The notes beneath the pieces are model-generated. The model saw nothing but the letters and a program-made list of their open reading frames with translations, was not told the origin of the DNA and did no database searches. From Chloroflexota bacterium (GTDB lineage Bacteria > Chloroflexota > Dehalococcoidia > GIF9 > UBA5629): DNA of 10,568 nucleotides. The position numbers and the translations under genes are program-made. Positions 1 through 7,323 of the stretch are shown here, in pieces; within the stretch, counting starts at the first letter, position 1; the number at the start of each line of letters is the position of its first letter. The stretch is from the NCBI GenBank assembly GCA_026389655.1, contig JAPLHL010000134.1, forward strand, positions 1 through 10,568, read 5' to 3'.

Positions 1-1
1 C

Positions 2-799
2 AAGACAGAACAACCGGCGCAGCGCACTAACCTGTGGCCCACGATCGTTATCCTTTTAATGATATTGTGCCTGGTGGGCCTCGGCCTTCGTGTGGCTTTC
101 AGTGCCCCGGCTTATGTGAAAGGCCCTGTGATCTCATTACAGCCGGATGCATTGCCCTGGTACGCCCTTTACTCCTTGCTTCGCATGGGAGCTGCCTACA
201 TCCTTTCAGTAGTTTTTACGCTCATCTACGGGTACCTGGCTGCCATGAGCAAACGTAACGAGCAGGTTATGATACCGTTGCTGGATGTCCTGCAGAGTGT
301 TCCTATACTGTCCTTTCTCCCCGTGGTGTTATTGAGTTTGACCGCCATTATCCCGGCCGGCCTGGCAACAGAGATAGCTGCAGTCATACTGATCTTTACC
401 AGTCAGGCATGGAATCTTACGTTTGCCTTTTATCAGTCGTTGAAAACCGTTCCCAAGGAACTGAAAGAAGCCAGCAGTATTTTCAAATTCAGTTTCTGGC
501 AAAGGTTCAAGACCCTGGACTTCCCGTTTTTCCAGATAAGTTTCATCTGGAATAGCATGATGTCCTGGTCGGGAGGCTGGTTCTTCCTGATGGCTGCAGA
601 AATGTTCACAGTGGGGCAGAAAGATTTCCGTTTGCCGGGTCTGGGTTCCTATCTGAAGGAAGCGGTCATTTTGAACGATACATCGGCTCTTATCTTCGGA
701 TTGCTGACAGTGAGGACGCTCCTACATCCTGGTTTTATGATTTACTGCAGAAGTCAGGAGTCCTGGGGGCCGCTTCACAATACGTCATCGACCCGCTGA
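2..799 (+). pseudogene. ABC importer permease, N-terminal half of a frame-disrupted duplicated permease
   Basis: This is the first permease domain of a NitT/TauT-class ABC importer, an inner-membrane channel for a small anion of unknown identity. The frame is open from base 2, so the true start lies before the window; the ATG at 59 is internal to a hydrophobic segment and has no good ribosome binding site. About five membrane segments are visible. The cytoplasmic EAA-type loop that docks on the ATPase (around 455-530, KEASS...FSFWQRF) is present, as is the SGGWFFLMAAEMF stretch typical of the duplicated-permease family (COG4986 type). After about base 710 the protein leaves the family pattern: the last helix is cut and the tail (RTLLHPGF... 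to the TGA at 797) is out-of-frame sequence. The proper continuation (EDAPTSWFYDLL) is read in the frame of the next ORF. Family members are normally one chain of about 570 residues. The gene is therefore either broken or affected by a sequence error. Confidence 0.8.
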
Positions 800-804
800 A
801 TTAC

Positions 805-1614
805 TTGCTTGATAATACGTTTCGTAAAGTGTCTACCGGCAGGGCAAAAACTGGTACAGATCGCATAAGCAAGCCCTGGATATATTACGGGTTCATTGGC
901 TTGATCTGTGTAATGGCGCTGGCGGGGGCGATCTTTGCCGGTCAATTGCTGGTGCAGGTATCAATCGCTGAATGGGGCGAGATCGCTGTGAGCCTGTTTT
1001 TTACCCTGTTGAGGGTCATCGTCGCTCTTATAATAGCCCTGGCCTGGACTGTCCCGGTCGGTGTGGCTATCGGGACCAACAAACGCCTGGCAAACATCTT
1101 ACAGCCTGTTGTTCAAATAGTCGCCTCTGTACCGGCCAACGCCCTTTTCCCGCTCATGGTACTTTTCTTTATGGCGCTGCCCGGCGGGCTCAATATAACA
1201 GCCGTAATTCTCATGTTGCTGGGGACACAGTGGTACCTGCTTTTCAACATCATTGCGGGGAGCAGTACGATCCCGCAGGACCTCCGTTATACTTCCTCGA
1301 TGCTTCAACTCAGCTTCTGGCAGCGCTGGAGGGTATTGATACTGCCCTCCCTTTTTCCATTTATCATAACCGGGTTGATAACGGCCAGTGGGGGCGCCTG
1401 GAATGCCAGCATCGTTGCGGAATATATAGAATTCGGGGGCAATATCCTGTCTGTTAATGGTATCGGGGCCATGATTGCGCACGCTACGGCCGCCGGAGAT
1501 TTCCCACGCCTGTTTGCTGCAACTCTCACTATGGTGATAACTGTAGTGCTTATTAACAGGTTTTTCTGGAGAAGGCTCTATCGTGTTGCGGAAGAACGGT
1601 TTGTCATGGAGTAA
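805..1614 (+). CDS. ABC importer permease, C-terminal half of the duplicated permease
   Basis: This is the second permease domain of the same NitT/TauT-class importer. It has about six hydrophobic segments and an EAA-type ATPase-docking loop at residues 160-182 (YTSSMLQLSFWQRW). It also has the TASGGAWNASIVAEY stretch at 193-207 and a GIGAMI motif near 219, both common in this family. The TTG at 805 is only the first start-like codon after the upstream stop and has no visible ribosome binding site. The same frame is open back to 556, and from about 712 it encodes the expected linker (DSEDAPTSWFYDLLQ). The natural protein is therefore probably the C-terminal part of a single fused permease. 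Separate production would need reinitiation after the TGA at 797-799. The ATPase gene follows 9 bases after the TAA. Family assignment is firm; independent expression is uncertain. Confidence 0.8.
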   Translation: MLDNTFRKVSTGRAKTGTDRISKPWIYYGFIGLICVMALAGAIFAGQLLVQVSIAEWGEIAVSLFFTLLRVIVALIIALAWTVPVGVAIGTNKRLANILQPVVQIVASVPANALFPLMVLFFMALPGGLNITAVILMLLGTQWYLLFNIIAGSSTIPQDLRYTSSMLQLSFWQRWRVLILPSLFPFIITGLITASGGAWNASIVAEYIEFGGNILSVNGIGAMIAHATAAGDFPRLFAATLTMVITVVLINRFFWRRLYRVAEERFVME

Positions 1615-1623
1615 AATTAGATT

Positions 1624-2907
1624 ATGCACAACGGGCTTATCGAACTGAGAAATATTTGCCAGCAGTATAAAAGCAGGGAAAGGGTCTTCACTGCTGTAAA
1701 CAACGTAAACCTCAAGATTAGCGAAGGTGAATTTGTGGTGATCGTCGGGCCCTCGGGTTGCGGCAAAAGTACGCTGCTGCGCATCGTGGCCGGCTTGCAG
1801 AAGCCCACATCCGGTGAAGTCCTTTATCGCGGGGCTGTTATAGAGGGTGTTAACCCTCACGCCACCATAGTCTTCCAGACCTTTGCGCTGTTCCCCTGGT
1901 TGACGGTCCAGCAAAATGTCGAGGTTGCGTTGAAAGCCAGGGGGGTGTCTGCTGGCAGCAGCGCCACCAGGGCAGTGGAGTTGCTCGACCGGGTTGGACT
2001 GGACGGCTTTGAAACGGCCTACCCGCGGGAGCTGTCCGGCGGCATGCGGCAGAAGGTGGGTTTCGCCCGTGCCATGGCTGTTGAACCGGAGTTACTCTGT
2101 CTGGATGAGCCGTTTTCTGCGTTGGATGTATTGAGCGCTGAAAACCTGCGGCGTGACCTTCTGGAGCTATGGGCCAGCGGTAAAATCCCGACGCGGTCGA
2201 TCTTAATGATTACCCATAATATCGAGGAAGCGGTTACCATGGCCGACCGCATCATTATCATGGACAAAGACCCGGGGCGGGTGGTGGCTGAGCATCCTGT
2301 AAGTCTTCCTTATCCCCGTTACAACAAGGATGCCAGCGTAATTCATCATATGGATACGATTTATTCCGTCCTGGCGGGCCAGACCCAGCCGGAGGAAGTG
2401 GAAATGGGCGCCGAGCCGGGCGAGGCCGGCCATATGCGTACCCTGCCTTCAGTGTCTCTCAATGAGTTAACCGGTTTGATGGAATATATGGCCGAAATGC
2501 CGGCCGATACGGCCAATCTCTATGAGTTGCCCAAGGAGCTCAATGTAGAGCCGGATAACCTGCTGCGCTTGTCGGAAGCTGCGGAGATCCTCGGTTTCGC
2601 CACTATCGCTCACGGCGATATCTCGCTCAGCCCCCTCGGGGAGACATTTGTAGAGGCGAGCATCATCCTGCGCAAGGAGATTTATGCCAAGAGGATCCAG
2701 CGCCTGCCGCTGGTCCACTGGGTGCTCCAGATGCTGCAGAACGCGGAATCCAATGAGATTAAGTGGGATGACTTAAAGGAAGTGCTGGAAGCGGAATTTA
2801 CACCCAGGGTAGCCGAAAAACAACTCGATGTGCTCATTGACTGGGGACGCTATGCCGAGCTGATTTCCTATGACGATAGGGAAGAAGTATTTTCTCTGGC
2901 TATCTGA
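1624..2907 (+). CDS. NitT/TauT-type ABC transporter ATP-binding protein with C-terminal AAA-associated domain
   Basis: This is the cytoplasmic ATPase that powers the importer encoded just upstream. The nucleotide-binding domain (about residues 1-255) has all key motifs: Walker A GPSGCGKST (42-50), Q-loop glutamine (85), signature LSGGM (137-141), Walker B LLCLDEP (157-163), D-loop SALD and the H-loop histidine (198). After a short acidic linker (about 255-270), residues 270-427 form an extra domain rich in leucine and glutamate. It matches the AAA-associated C-terminal domain (PF09821 type) often found on ATPases paired with duplicated permeases; this explains the length of 427 residues against about 255 for plain NitT/TauT ATPases. 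The function of the extra domain is not settled and may be regulatory. The GGAG at 1608-1611 is the likely ribosome binding site, placed at the end of the permease gene. Substrate cannot be read from the sequence. Confidence 0.93.
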   Translation: MHNGLIELRNICQQYKSRERVFTAVNNVNLKISEGEFVVIVGPSGCGKSTLLRIVAGLQKPTSGEVLYRGAVIEGVNPHATIVFQTFALFPWLTVQQNVEVALKARGVSAGSSATRAVELLDRVGLDGFETAYPRELSGGMRQKVGFARAMAVEPELLCLDEPFSALDVLSAENLRRDLLELWASGKIPTRSILMITHNIEEAVTMADRIIIMDKDPGRVVAEHPVSLPYPRYNKDASVIHHMDTIYSVLAGQTQPEEVEMGAEPGEAGHMRTLPSVSLNELTGLMEYMAEMPADTANLYELPKELNVEPDNLLRLSEAAEILGFATIAHGDISLSPLGETFVEASIILRKEIYAKRIQRLPLVHWVLQMLQNAESNEIKWDDLKEVLEAEFTPRVAEKQLDVLIDWGRYAELISYDDREEVFSLAI

Positions 2908-2961
2908 TTGTTTGTGCATTTGGGCCGGTTAATGAGAAAAGCCTGAAGCCCTGCTCTTGCC

Positions 2962-3639
2962 CTAGGTGTAAAACTTTGCGACTTTATCCAGCGATTCGCG
3001 CGTTGAGCGGAATTTGTTCGCGGCGTTGTTCGTGTCTTCGTAACCTATCGGTATACCCATAACCATCAGCTTCGAATCGGGCAGCCCCAGCAGTTTGCGC
3101 AGTACATCGGCAAATAGGACTGGCTGTATGGCGGGTATCGTTCCCAGACCTTGCTCGGTAGCAAGCAGCATTATGTTCTCGGCTATCAGGCCGCAGTCGA
3201 AGATATTCCAGTGGTTAGTGGCATTATTGGAATAGTAAAAATCCCTGTCAATCATAATATAAATGCAGCTTGGCGCTCCCCACAATTTTGAACCGTATTG
3301 TCCGAATTCCATCCTCTTTTGCTTGTCGTCCCGTGCTACGCCCATCTTTTCGAGCACTCCCGCCATTACAGCGGCACGGCGCGATGCCCATGGCTCAGGA
3401 TATTGAAGAGCTATGGAAATATCGAGGACAGGCATCTTGCCGATGCTTTCTATATACGCCTTCTTGATCTCTTCCAGCTTGGTGCCGCTCACTACTGCGA
3501 GCTCCCATGGCTGGCTGTTGGAAGCGGAGGGAGAGCGCAAAGCGCCCTCGACTATTTTCTTGAGTATTTCCTGTGGTACCGGGTCCGGTTTAAAACCTCT
3601 CACTGAGTGTCGGTTGTTTATTGCTGCAAGAACATCCAT
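2962..3639 (-). CDS. Nitroreductase family flavoprotein
   Basis: This is a flavin (probably FMN) oxidoreductase of the nitroreductase superfamily, likely cytosolic and homodimeric, using NAD(P)H or another electron donor. The 225 residues are usual for the family. The N-terminal FMN-phosphate motif RHSVRGF is at 10-16, the SPSASNSQPWE stretch at 36-46, and the C-terminal GLGTIPA and GIPIGY segments are near 164 and 195-200. The physiological substrate cannot be deduced; family members reduce nitroaromatics, quinones, enones or act in cofactor metabolism. The ATG at 3639 is preceded by AAAGGAG at a good distance. The gene faces the ABC operon tail to tail with a 54-base gap in which no hairpin terminator is evident. 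It is divergent from the aldo/keto reductase across 131 bases, so the two redox genes may share control. Confidence 0.92.
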   Translation of the reverse strand: MDVLAAINNRHSVRGFKPDPVPQEILKKIVEGALRSPSASNSQPWELAVVSGTKLEEIKKAYIESIGKMPVLDISIALQYPEPWASRRAAVMAGVLEKMGVARDDKQKRMEFGQYGSKLWGAPSCIYIMIDRDFYYSNNATNHWNIFDCGLIAENIMLLATEQGLGTIPAIQPVLFADVLRKLLGLPDSKLMVMGIPIGYEDTNNAANKFRSTRESLDKVAKFYT

Positions 3640-3770
3640 CGGTGTCTCCTTTCTGCCCGTTTTTTACAAAGATAATCAATGATAGCTCTAATCCCGGATA
3701 GTGGTAAAATATCGGCAAAGAAAGATTAGGTTCCTTTAAGATGTGCTTGGACGAATAGGAGGGCTGACTG

Positions 3771-4814
3771 TTGGAAAAGATGCGGCTAGGGAAATCAGAT
3801 TTGATGGTGACAAGGGTGGGATTTGGTGGGATTCCGATACAGAGGTTGAATGAAGAGGGAGCAGTTGCCGTAGTTAAGAGATGCCTCGACCACGGCATAA
3901 ACTTTATTGATACTGCCAATGCTTACTCAACCAGCGAGGCGTGCATTGGAAAAGCCATTGCCGGCCGCAGGGACGGCCTAATTATCGCAACCAAATCGAC
4001 GGCAAGGAACCATGAGGGAATTACCAAGCATCTCGACAACAGCCTCAAGCAGCTTGGCACGGACTATATAGATCTGTACCAGTTTCACGCCGTCAGCGAT
4101 TTCAAGTCACTGGACATGGTCCTCGACCCGAAAGGCCCAATGGCGGTGCTGGGAGAAGCCAAAAAGGCTGGGAAAATCAGGCACATCGGCATTACCTCCC
4201 ACCAGATCGATGTTGCCAAAAAGGCCGTGGAATCAGGACGCTTTGAGACCATTATGTTCCCCTTCAATTTTGTTAACGACGAGGCGGCCACCGAGCTTCT
4301 GCCTCTTTGCAGGGAACACGATGTTGGCTTTATAGATATGAAGCCGCTGGCGGGGGGAATGATAGCGGACGCCACGATTGCCTTCAAATTCCTTTTTCAA
4401 TACAGGGACGTGGCGACTATCCCGGGTATTGAGAAGGTGGAGGAGATAGACCAGATCGTGGGAATACTGAACGGACCGTTGGACCTGACGGAATGGGACA
4501 GGGCGGAGATGCGCAAGCTGCAGGAGCAGCTTGGTACGAGGTTCTGCCATCGCTGCGATTACTGCCAGCCGTGTAAAGAGGGAATAGCCATATCGTCTGT
4601 CATGACCTTTCCGAGCTTTGTAGCACGCCTGCCCGAGGACCAGCTTTTCGGCTTCTGGGGAGCGCTGTTCGAACCCGCCGCCAAATGTAATAAGTGTGGC
4701 GAATGCGAGGAACGGTGCCCTTACCACCTGCCTATCCGGGACCTGATGGAAGAATATTACGATCTATACGAAAAGAAGAAGAAGGCCTACAAGGAGAAAA
4801 TGGCGGCAAAATGA
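3771..4814 (+). CDS. Aldo/keto reductase with C-terminal [4Fe-4S] ferredoxin-like domain
   Basis: This is an aldo/keto reductase of the iron-sulfur type (COG1453 class), probably cytosolic. The barrel domain spans about residues 1-250 and carries the expected catalytic tetrad: Asp47 and Tyr52 in FIDTANAY, Lys75 and His106. The C-terminal part has two cysteine clusters: C259-x2-C262-x2-C265-x2-C268 and C306-x2-C309-x2-C312-x3-C316-Pro. They are suited to Fe-S cluster binding, so electrons could pass between NAD(P)H, the clusters and a protein partner. Substrate is unknown. A lysine-rich tail (residues 335-347) ends the protein. The start is TTG at 3771, chosen because AGGAGGG at 3757-3763 sits 7 bases upstream; the ATG at 3780 is 16 bases from it. 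The small unknown gene at 4846 follows in the same direction after 31 bases and may be cotranscribed. Confidence 0.92.
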   Translation: MEKMRLGKSDLMVTRVGFGGIPIQRLNEEGAVAVVKRCLDHGINFIDTANAYSTSEACIGKAIAGRRDGLIIATKSTARNHEGITKHLDNSLKQLGTDYIDLYQFHAVSDFKSLDMVLDPKGPMAVLGEAKKAGKIRHIGITSHQIDVAKKAVESGRFETIMFPFNFVNDEAATELLPLCREHDVGFIDMKPLAGGMIADATIAFKFLFQYRDVATIPGIEKVEEIDQIVGILNGPLDLTEWDRAEMRKLQEQLGTRFCHRCDYCQPCKEGIAISSVMTFPSFVARLPEDQLFGFWGALFEPAAKCNKCGECEERCPYHLPIRDLMEEYYDLYEKKKKAYKEKMAAK

Positions 4815-4845
4815 AGGGCTGTTGATAGATTATAGAGGGTGATAA

Positions 4846-5214
4846 ATGAATGCTCGTGAGTTCATAGAAAAAAAGAATGCCGAGTTTGAGAAGAAGAAGA
4901 CACTGGAGTTCAAGGATATTGGGAGAAAAGGCACTAGTGGATTTTACCGCGAGGCGTGGACGTTTATGACCCAAAGTAACAATAAAGAAAAGGTGTTTGT
5001 TATTGAGCGGATGAGGAAAGAGTACACGACTGGAGAACTTGCCCATCATCCGTGGAAACAAGGCGACATTGAATATCGTATAGGATACTACATATTAGGG
5101 AAAATTGGCAAGGCTAAGGGGAATTGGTGGTGGGGGCAAGCTTGCCCGCTGATCCCGGCCGTTGATTTACCTCTTTTATTGAACAAGGCCAGAGAGGAAG
5201 GAACAATCCTCTGA
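4846..5214 (+). CDS. Conserved-looking hypothetical protein, 122 aa
   Basis: I do not recognise this protein. It is 122 residues, without a signal peptide or membrane helix. The N-terminal 20 residues are lysine/glutamate-rich and probably helical. A middle part has FYREAWTFM (33-41) and KVFVIERMRKEY (49-60). It is followed by EYRIGYYILGKIGK (76-89) and a striking tryptophan cluster, GNWWWGQACPLIP (92-104). The hydrophobic and aromatic patterning looks like a folded, selected protein rather than a chance ORF. The ATG has GAGGGTG 5 bases upstream. It lies 31 bases after the aldo/keto reductase and may be expressed with it. Its stop is 26 bases from the end of the opposing - strand gene, with no obvious terminator between. 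Confidence 0.75.
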   Translation: MNAREFIEKKNAEFEKKKTLEFKDIGRKGTSGFYREAWTFMTQSNNKEKVFVIERMRKEYTTGELAHHPWKQGDIEYRIGYYILGKIGKAKGNWWWGQACPLIPAVDLPLLLNKAREEGTIL

Positions 5215-5240
5215 TTTGTTCTACTTCTTGAACGCTCGTA

Positions 5241-5660
5241 CTACTGTGAAAAATGTGTCAAGATACCGGATAAACTCTCAGTGTCATCCGTTTTGAATGT
5301 CACCTTGCTGGTCCGATGCGGATCAACGCGTCCTTTTGGGAAATATACCCATCGTACTTTGGAGTACATATTCGCAGCACTATTACAATGGTATTTGGCA
5401 TATGCCCATGGATTTTTTCCCCGTTTCTCTACTAGATAATAGTCAAGCTCATAGCGCACTTCATCAATTATCTTGCGGATTTGGATATCTTCTGGGTTAT
5501 CTGCCAGTAAGAACTGCACCACGAAACTTCTATCTTTCCTCGGAGCTAAGAGGGCAACTGGATTTTCGTTCTCAACGTGCCATATTTTTATGTGATCGTC
5601 TTTGTCATTAACAATGCCTTTGACCCATTGCCATTTTTCCCTCTGCTGTTTTTCTTCCAA
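5241..5660 (-). CDS. Hypothetical protein, second gene of a two-gene unit
   Basis: No family is recognised. From the chosen start it is 139 residues, soluble, with alternating beta-like stretches (KIWHVENENPVALL, residues 25-38; RSFVVQFLLA, 44-53) and a helical segment IRKIIDEVRYELDYYLVEKR (61-80). An aromatic part KNPWAYAKYHC (82-92) and a C-terminal KVRWVYFP follow. The start is TTG at 5660 because AAGGAG (complement of 5667-5672) lies exactly 6 bases before it; an in-frame TTG at 5675 would add five residues but lacks a ribosome binding site. The upstream gene on the same strand ends at 5682, so the two are probably cotranscribed and translationally linked. Composition is AT-richer than the flanking enzyme genes, which may point to a different origin. 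Confidence 0.65.
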   Translation of the reverse strand: MEEKQQREKWQWVKGIVNDKDDHIKIWHVENENPVALLAPRKDRSFVVQFLLADNPEDIQIRKIIDEVRYELDYYLVEKRGKNPWAYAKYHCNSAANMYSKVRWVYFPKGRVDPHRTSKVTFKTDDTESLSGILTHFSQ

Positions 5661-5681
5661 TTTGTTCTCCTTCAAATCTAC

Positions 5682-5927
5682 TTAACCATTATTCAGGTGC
5701 CTTTTGCGTTGTATATCTTCCAGCACGTCGTCAAAGTATGAGCTTCTTTCGCGATAAATTGTCACGCGAATCGAAGAATTTCGTTGATCCTGATACCTAT
5801 GGGCAATCCGTCTATCGATTTCACGACCAATTGCTTCGCCAATTGTGCCACCTAACCACGCCCAGAACTTTATATACCAGTATATGAGAAACATAATAAG
5901 TGCCAGTGCGAAAATAGCTCCCACCAA
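5682..5927 (-). CDS. Small single-pass membrane protein, hypothetical
   Basis: This 81-residue protein is of unknown function. Residues 3-25 form one strongly hydrophobic helix (AIFALALIMFLIYWYIKFWAW), followed by a small GG-containing turn. A basic region (REIDRRIAHRYQDQR, 35-49) and a charged tail come next. The positive charge after the helix suggests a cytoplasmic C-terminus. Start choice is ambiguous: TTG at 5927 or GTG at 5924, both served by the AGAGGTG upstream, with better spacing for the GTG. It ends 22 bases before the best start of the next - strand gene, suggesting a two-gene operon. A - strand TATAAT (complement of 5955-6060 region, exact box 6055-6060) lies about 130 bases upstream but has no convincing -35 partner. 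Confidence 0.6.
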   Translation of the reverse strand: MVGAIFALALIMFLIYWYIKFWAWLGGTIGEAIGREIDRRIAHRYQDQRNSSIRVTIYRERSSYFDDVLEDIQRKRHLNNG

Positions 5928-6311
5928 AATTCACCTCTTGCATTCTCTCGCACGCCGCGAACATAGTCTGGCCTCCTGTACTTTGTCCGCTTGTTGAATT
6001 TGCCTGGTTACGTCCGTTAGTGCCTATTTAGCTATTATTGGTTTTCATATACTAATTATACTCTGAGATTTCTAGATTTAGCTTCAACCATAATAATCGC
6101 CACCAATAAAGTTAACCTTATATGCCCGCTGTAACATTTTGCATATGCGAGGCCACTAATAAAGCGATGCGCATTAGCCAAAACTTGCGGAAGGTGAACC
6201 GATGCCATGGCGGCACGTTGATTTTAGCGGCTTTAACGTCTAGAATTCCAATAATCTTGACATGTCGGCGAATTATCAGTGCTGATTGCCTGAATCATGG
6301 AGGGAAACACA
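5928..6311. other. Gene-free divergent intergenic region
   Basis: About 380 AT-rich bases lie between the - strand membrane-protein gene and the + strand UDG-like gene. Promoters for both should lie here. A TATAAT occurs on the - strand at 6055-6060 and, overlapping it, a TATACT on the + strand at 6057-6062; neither has a clear -35 box. A TTGACA sits at 6257-6262 on the + strand, but no good -10 follows at the right distance. A weak bulged hairpin can be drawn at 6151-6179. An open frame from 6122 to 6349 has no ribosome binding site or protein-like composition. I see no RNA gene or mobile element. Confidence 0.5.
6299..6304 (+). promoter_or_regulatory. Ribosome binding site fixing the start of the UDG-like gene
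   Basis: GGAGGG lies 7 bases before the ATG at 6312. The in-frame ATG at 6297 overlaps the site itself and has no binding site of its own, so 6312 is preferred. Confidence 0.7.
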
Positions 6312-7031
6312 ATGTCAATCAACGAACGTTTGAGTCAACTATACGATAAATGGGATGACAAATGGAAAAGGGAACATCCAGGAGAGCGACTGGTAAGACA
6401 TGGATTGATATGTGAGCACACCTATATTGCCGCAAAGCCGCGGATTGTACTTTTGGGCAAAGAATTGAACTGTCAAGGGAATCCTGACTTCGACCTTCTT
6501 GAATTCCTGAACTGTGAGCTTGAAAAAGGTAGCAAAGGCAATAATTTCGAGAAGCCAGTAATGCAAGCTGGTTTGTGGGCATATGGGATACTGACTGGGT
6601 TCCAGGAGGACTACTATCAGCTGGATCATAGTCGTAATGCCGCCCTAGGTTTGAAGAGCATCGGCTGGACTAATCTCTCGAAAATATGTGGCGGTGGGAA
6701 AGCGAATTCTGAATGGAAGAAGCACGCTTGTAATCAGCGGGAGCTTACAGAAAAAGAACTAAAGATCATGAATCCACAATTAATTCTCTGTTCGGGTGGG
6801 CACACATACGCTCTACTGGCTGAATTGCTTAGGCTTGAAAGGAAGCTTCTACTTCCTAAGGAGAATCACCGGAGAAAGATATATTATTCTATATGGCCTC
6901 TAAAGGGTCACGACTGCCTTTGCCTTGATTTCTATCACCATGCCGCCATAGGCTTTTACGAGAAATGGTACTGGATTTTGGAGGAAGTCTTTGACAAGTG
7001 TGAGACGGAGGGTCTGTGCACCTGGAAATAG
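6312..7031 (+). CDS. Hypothetical protein, possibly of the uracil-DNA glycosylase-like fold
   Basis: This 239-residue soluble protein is not confidently recognised. The order of motifs resembles the uracil-DNA glycosylase superfamily. A strand with a loop, PRIVLLGKELN (43-53), stands where that family has its first catalytic loop. GWTNLSKI (118-125) comes next, then a helix leading to NPQLILCSGG (154-163). A late histidine-containing segment, LDFYHHAAIGFYEKWY (205-220), stands where the family has its His loop. The match is by pattern only, and the usual catalytic Asp/Asn of the first loop is not obvious (Glu51 or Asn53 are candidates). If correct it may bind nucleic acid or be a divergent, non-canonical member, such as those seen near defence genes. 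It has no close cotranscribed partner: the next 290 bases are empty. Composition is AT-richer than flanking enzyme genes. Gene reality is likely; function is uncertain. Confidence 0.65.
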   Translation: MSINERLSQLYDKWDDKWKREHPGERLVRHGLICEHTYIAAKPRIVLLGKELNCQGNPDFDLLEFLNCELEKGSKGNNFEKPVMQAGLWAYGILTGFQEDYYQLDHSRNAALGLKSIGWTNLSKICGGGKANSEWKKHACNQRELTEKELKIMNPQLILCSGGHTYALLAELLRLERKLLLPKENHRRKIYYSIWPLKGHDCLCLDFYHHAAIGFYEKWYWILEEVFDKCETEGLCTWK

Positions 7032-7323
7032 ATACGGTGTGGCAGTTCATCTTGATTCCGTGATATAGTCAAAGATGCAACGGCACGAAAAAGGAAGTCT
7101 TCAAGCTATTATAAGTAATAAGAACTGTTCGATACCCGCTGCCCCTGACGAAATTCCCTTTCTTTACCCAATAATCGTTCCTGCTAATCAACTAACTTTA
7201 CTTGAACTAGCTCTCCAGGAATAGTACTATGAGCTACAAACTCTGGCCATCGTCTTCGGGATGCCTGATACAATTTGCGATGGAAAAGAAGCGCAGAGGA
7301 CCGCCTAGGGGCAACCAAAAGCC
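7032..7323. other. Gene-free gap
   Basis: About 290 bases lie after the UDG-like gene. No open frame with protein-like content is present on either strand. An imperfect inverted repeat (CATCTTGA at about 7050 with TCAAAGATG about 13 bases later) follows the gene but lacks a T-run, so it is not a convincing terminator. The stretch may contain decayed sequence linked to the SDR remnant that follows. Confidence 0.4.

Noticed and set aside
59..61. ATG at 59 as the start of the first permease ORF
   Set aside because: It lies inside a membrane segment, lacks a ribosome binding site, and the frame is open to the window edge, so the gene is truncated by the window.
1099..1914. Long - strand open frame (271 codons) opposite the permease and ATPase genes
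   Set aside because: It is the antisense shadow of clear ABC genes; its translation has no domain-like pattern and no ribosome binding site.
6151..6179. Hairpin in the intergenic region
   Set aside because: The stem needs several bulges and has no T-run; too weak to call a terminator or RNA element.
6257..6285. TTGACA as -35 box of a + strand promoter
   Set aside because: No acceptable -10 hexamer lies 16-18 bases downstream.
6122..6349. Possible 75-residue + strand protein before the UDG-like gene
   Set aside because: No ribosome binding site, and it overlaps the start of the better-supported gene in another frame; composition looks random.
7050..7080. Inverted repeat CATCTTGA / TCAAAGATG as terminator of the UDG-like gene
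   Set aside because: One bulge, a large loop and no following T-run.
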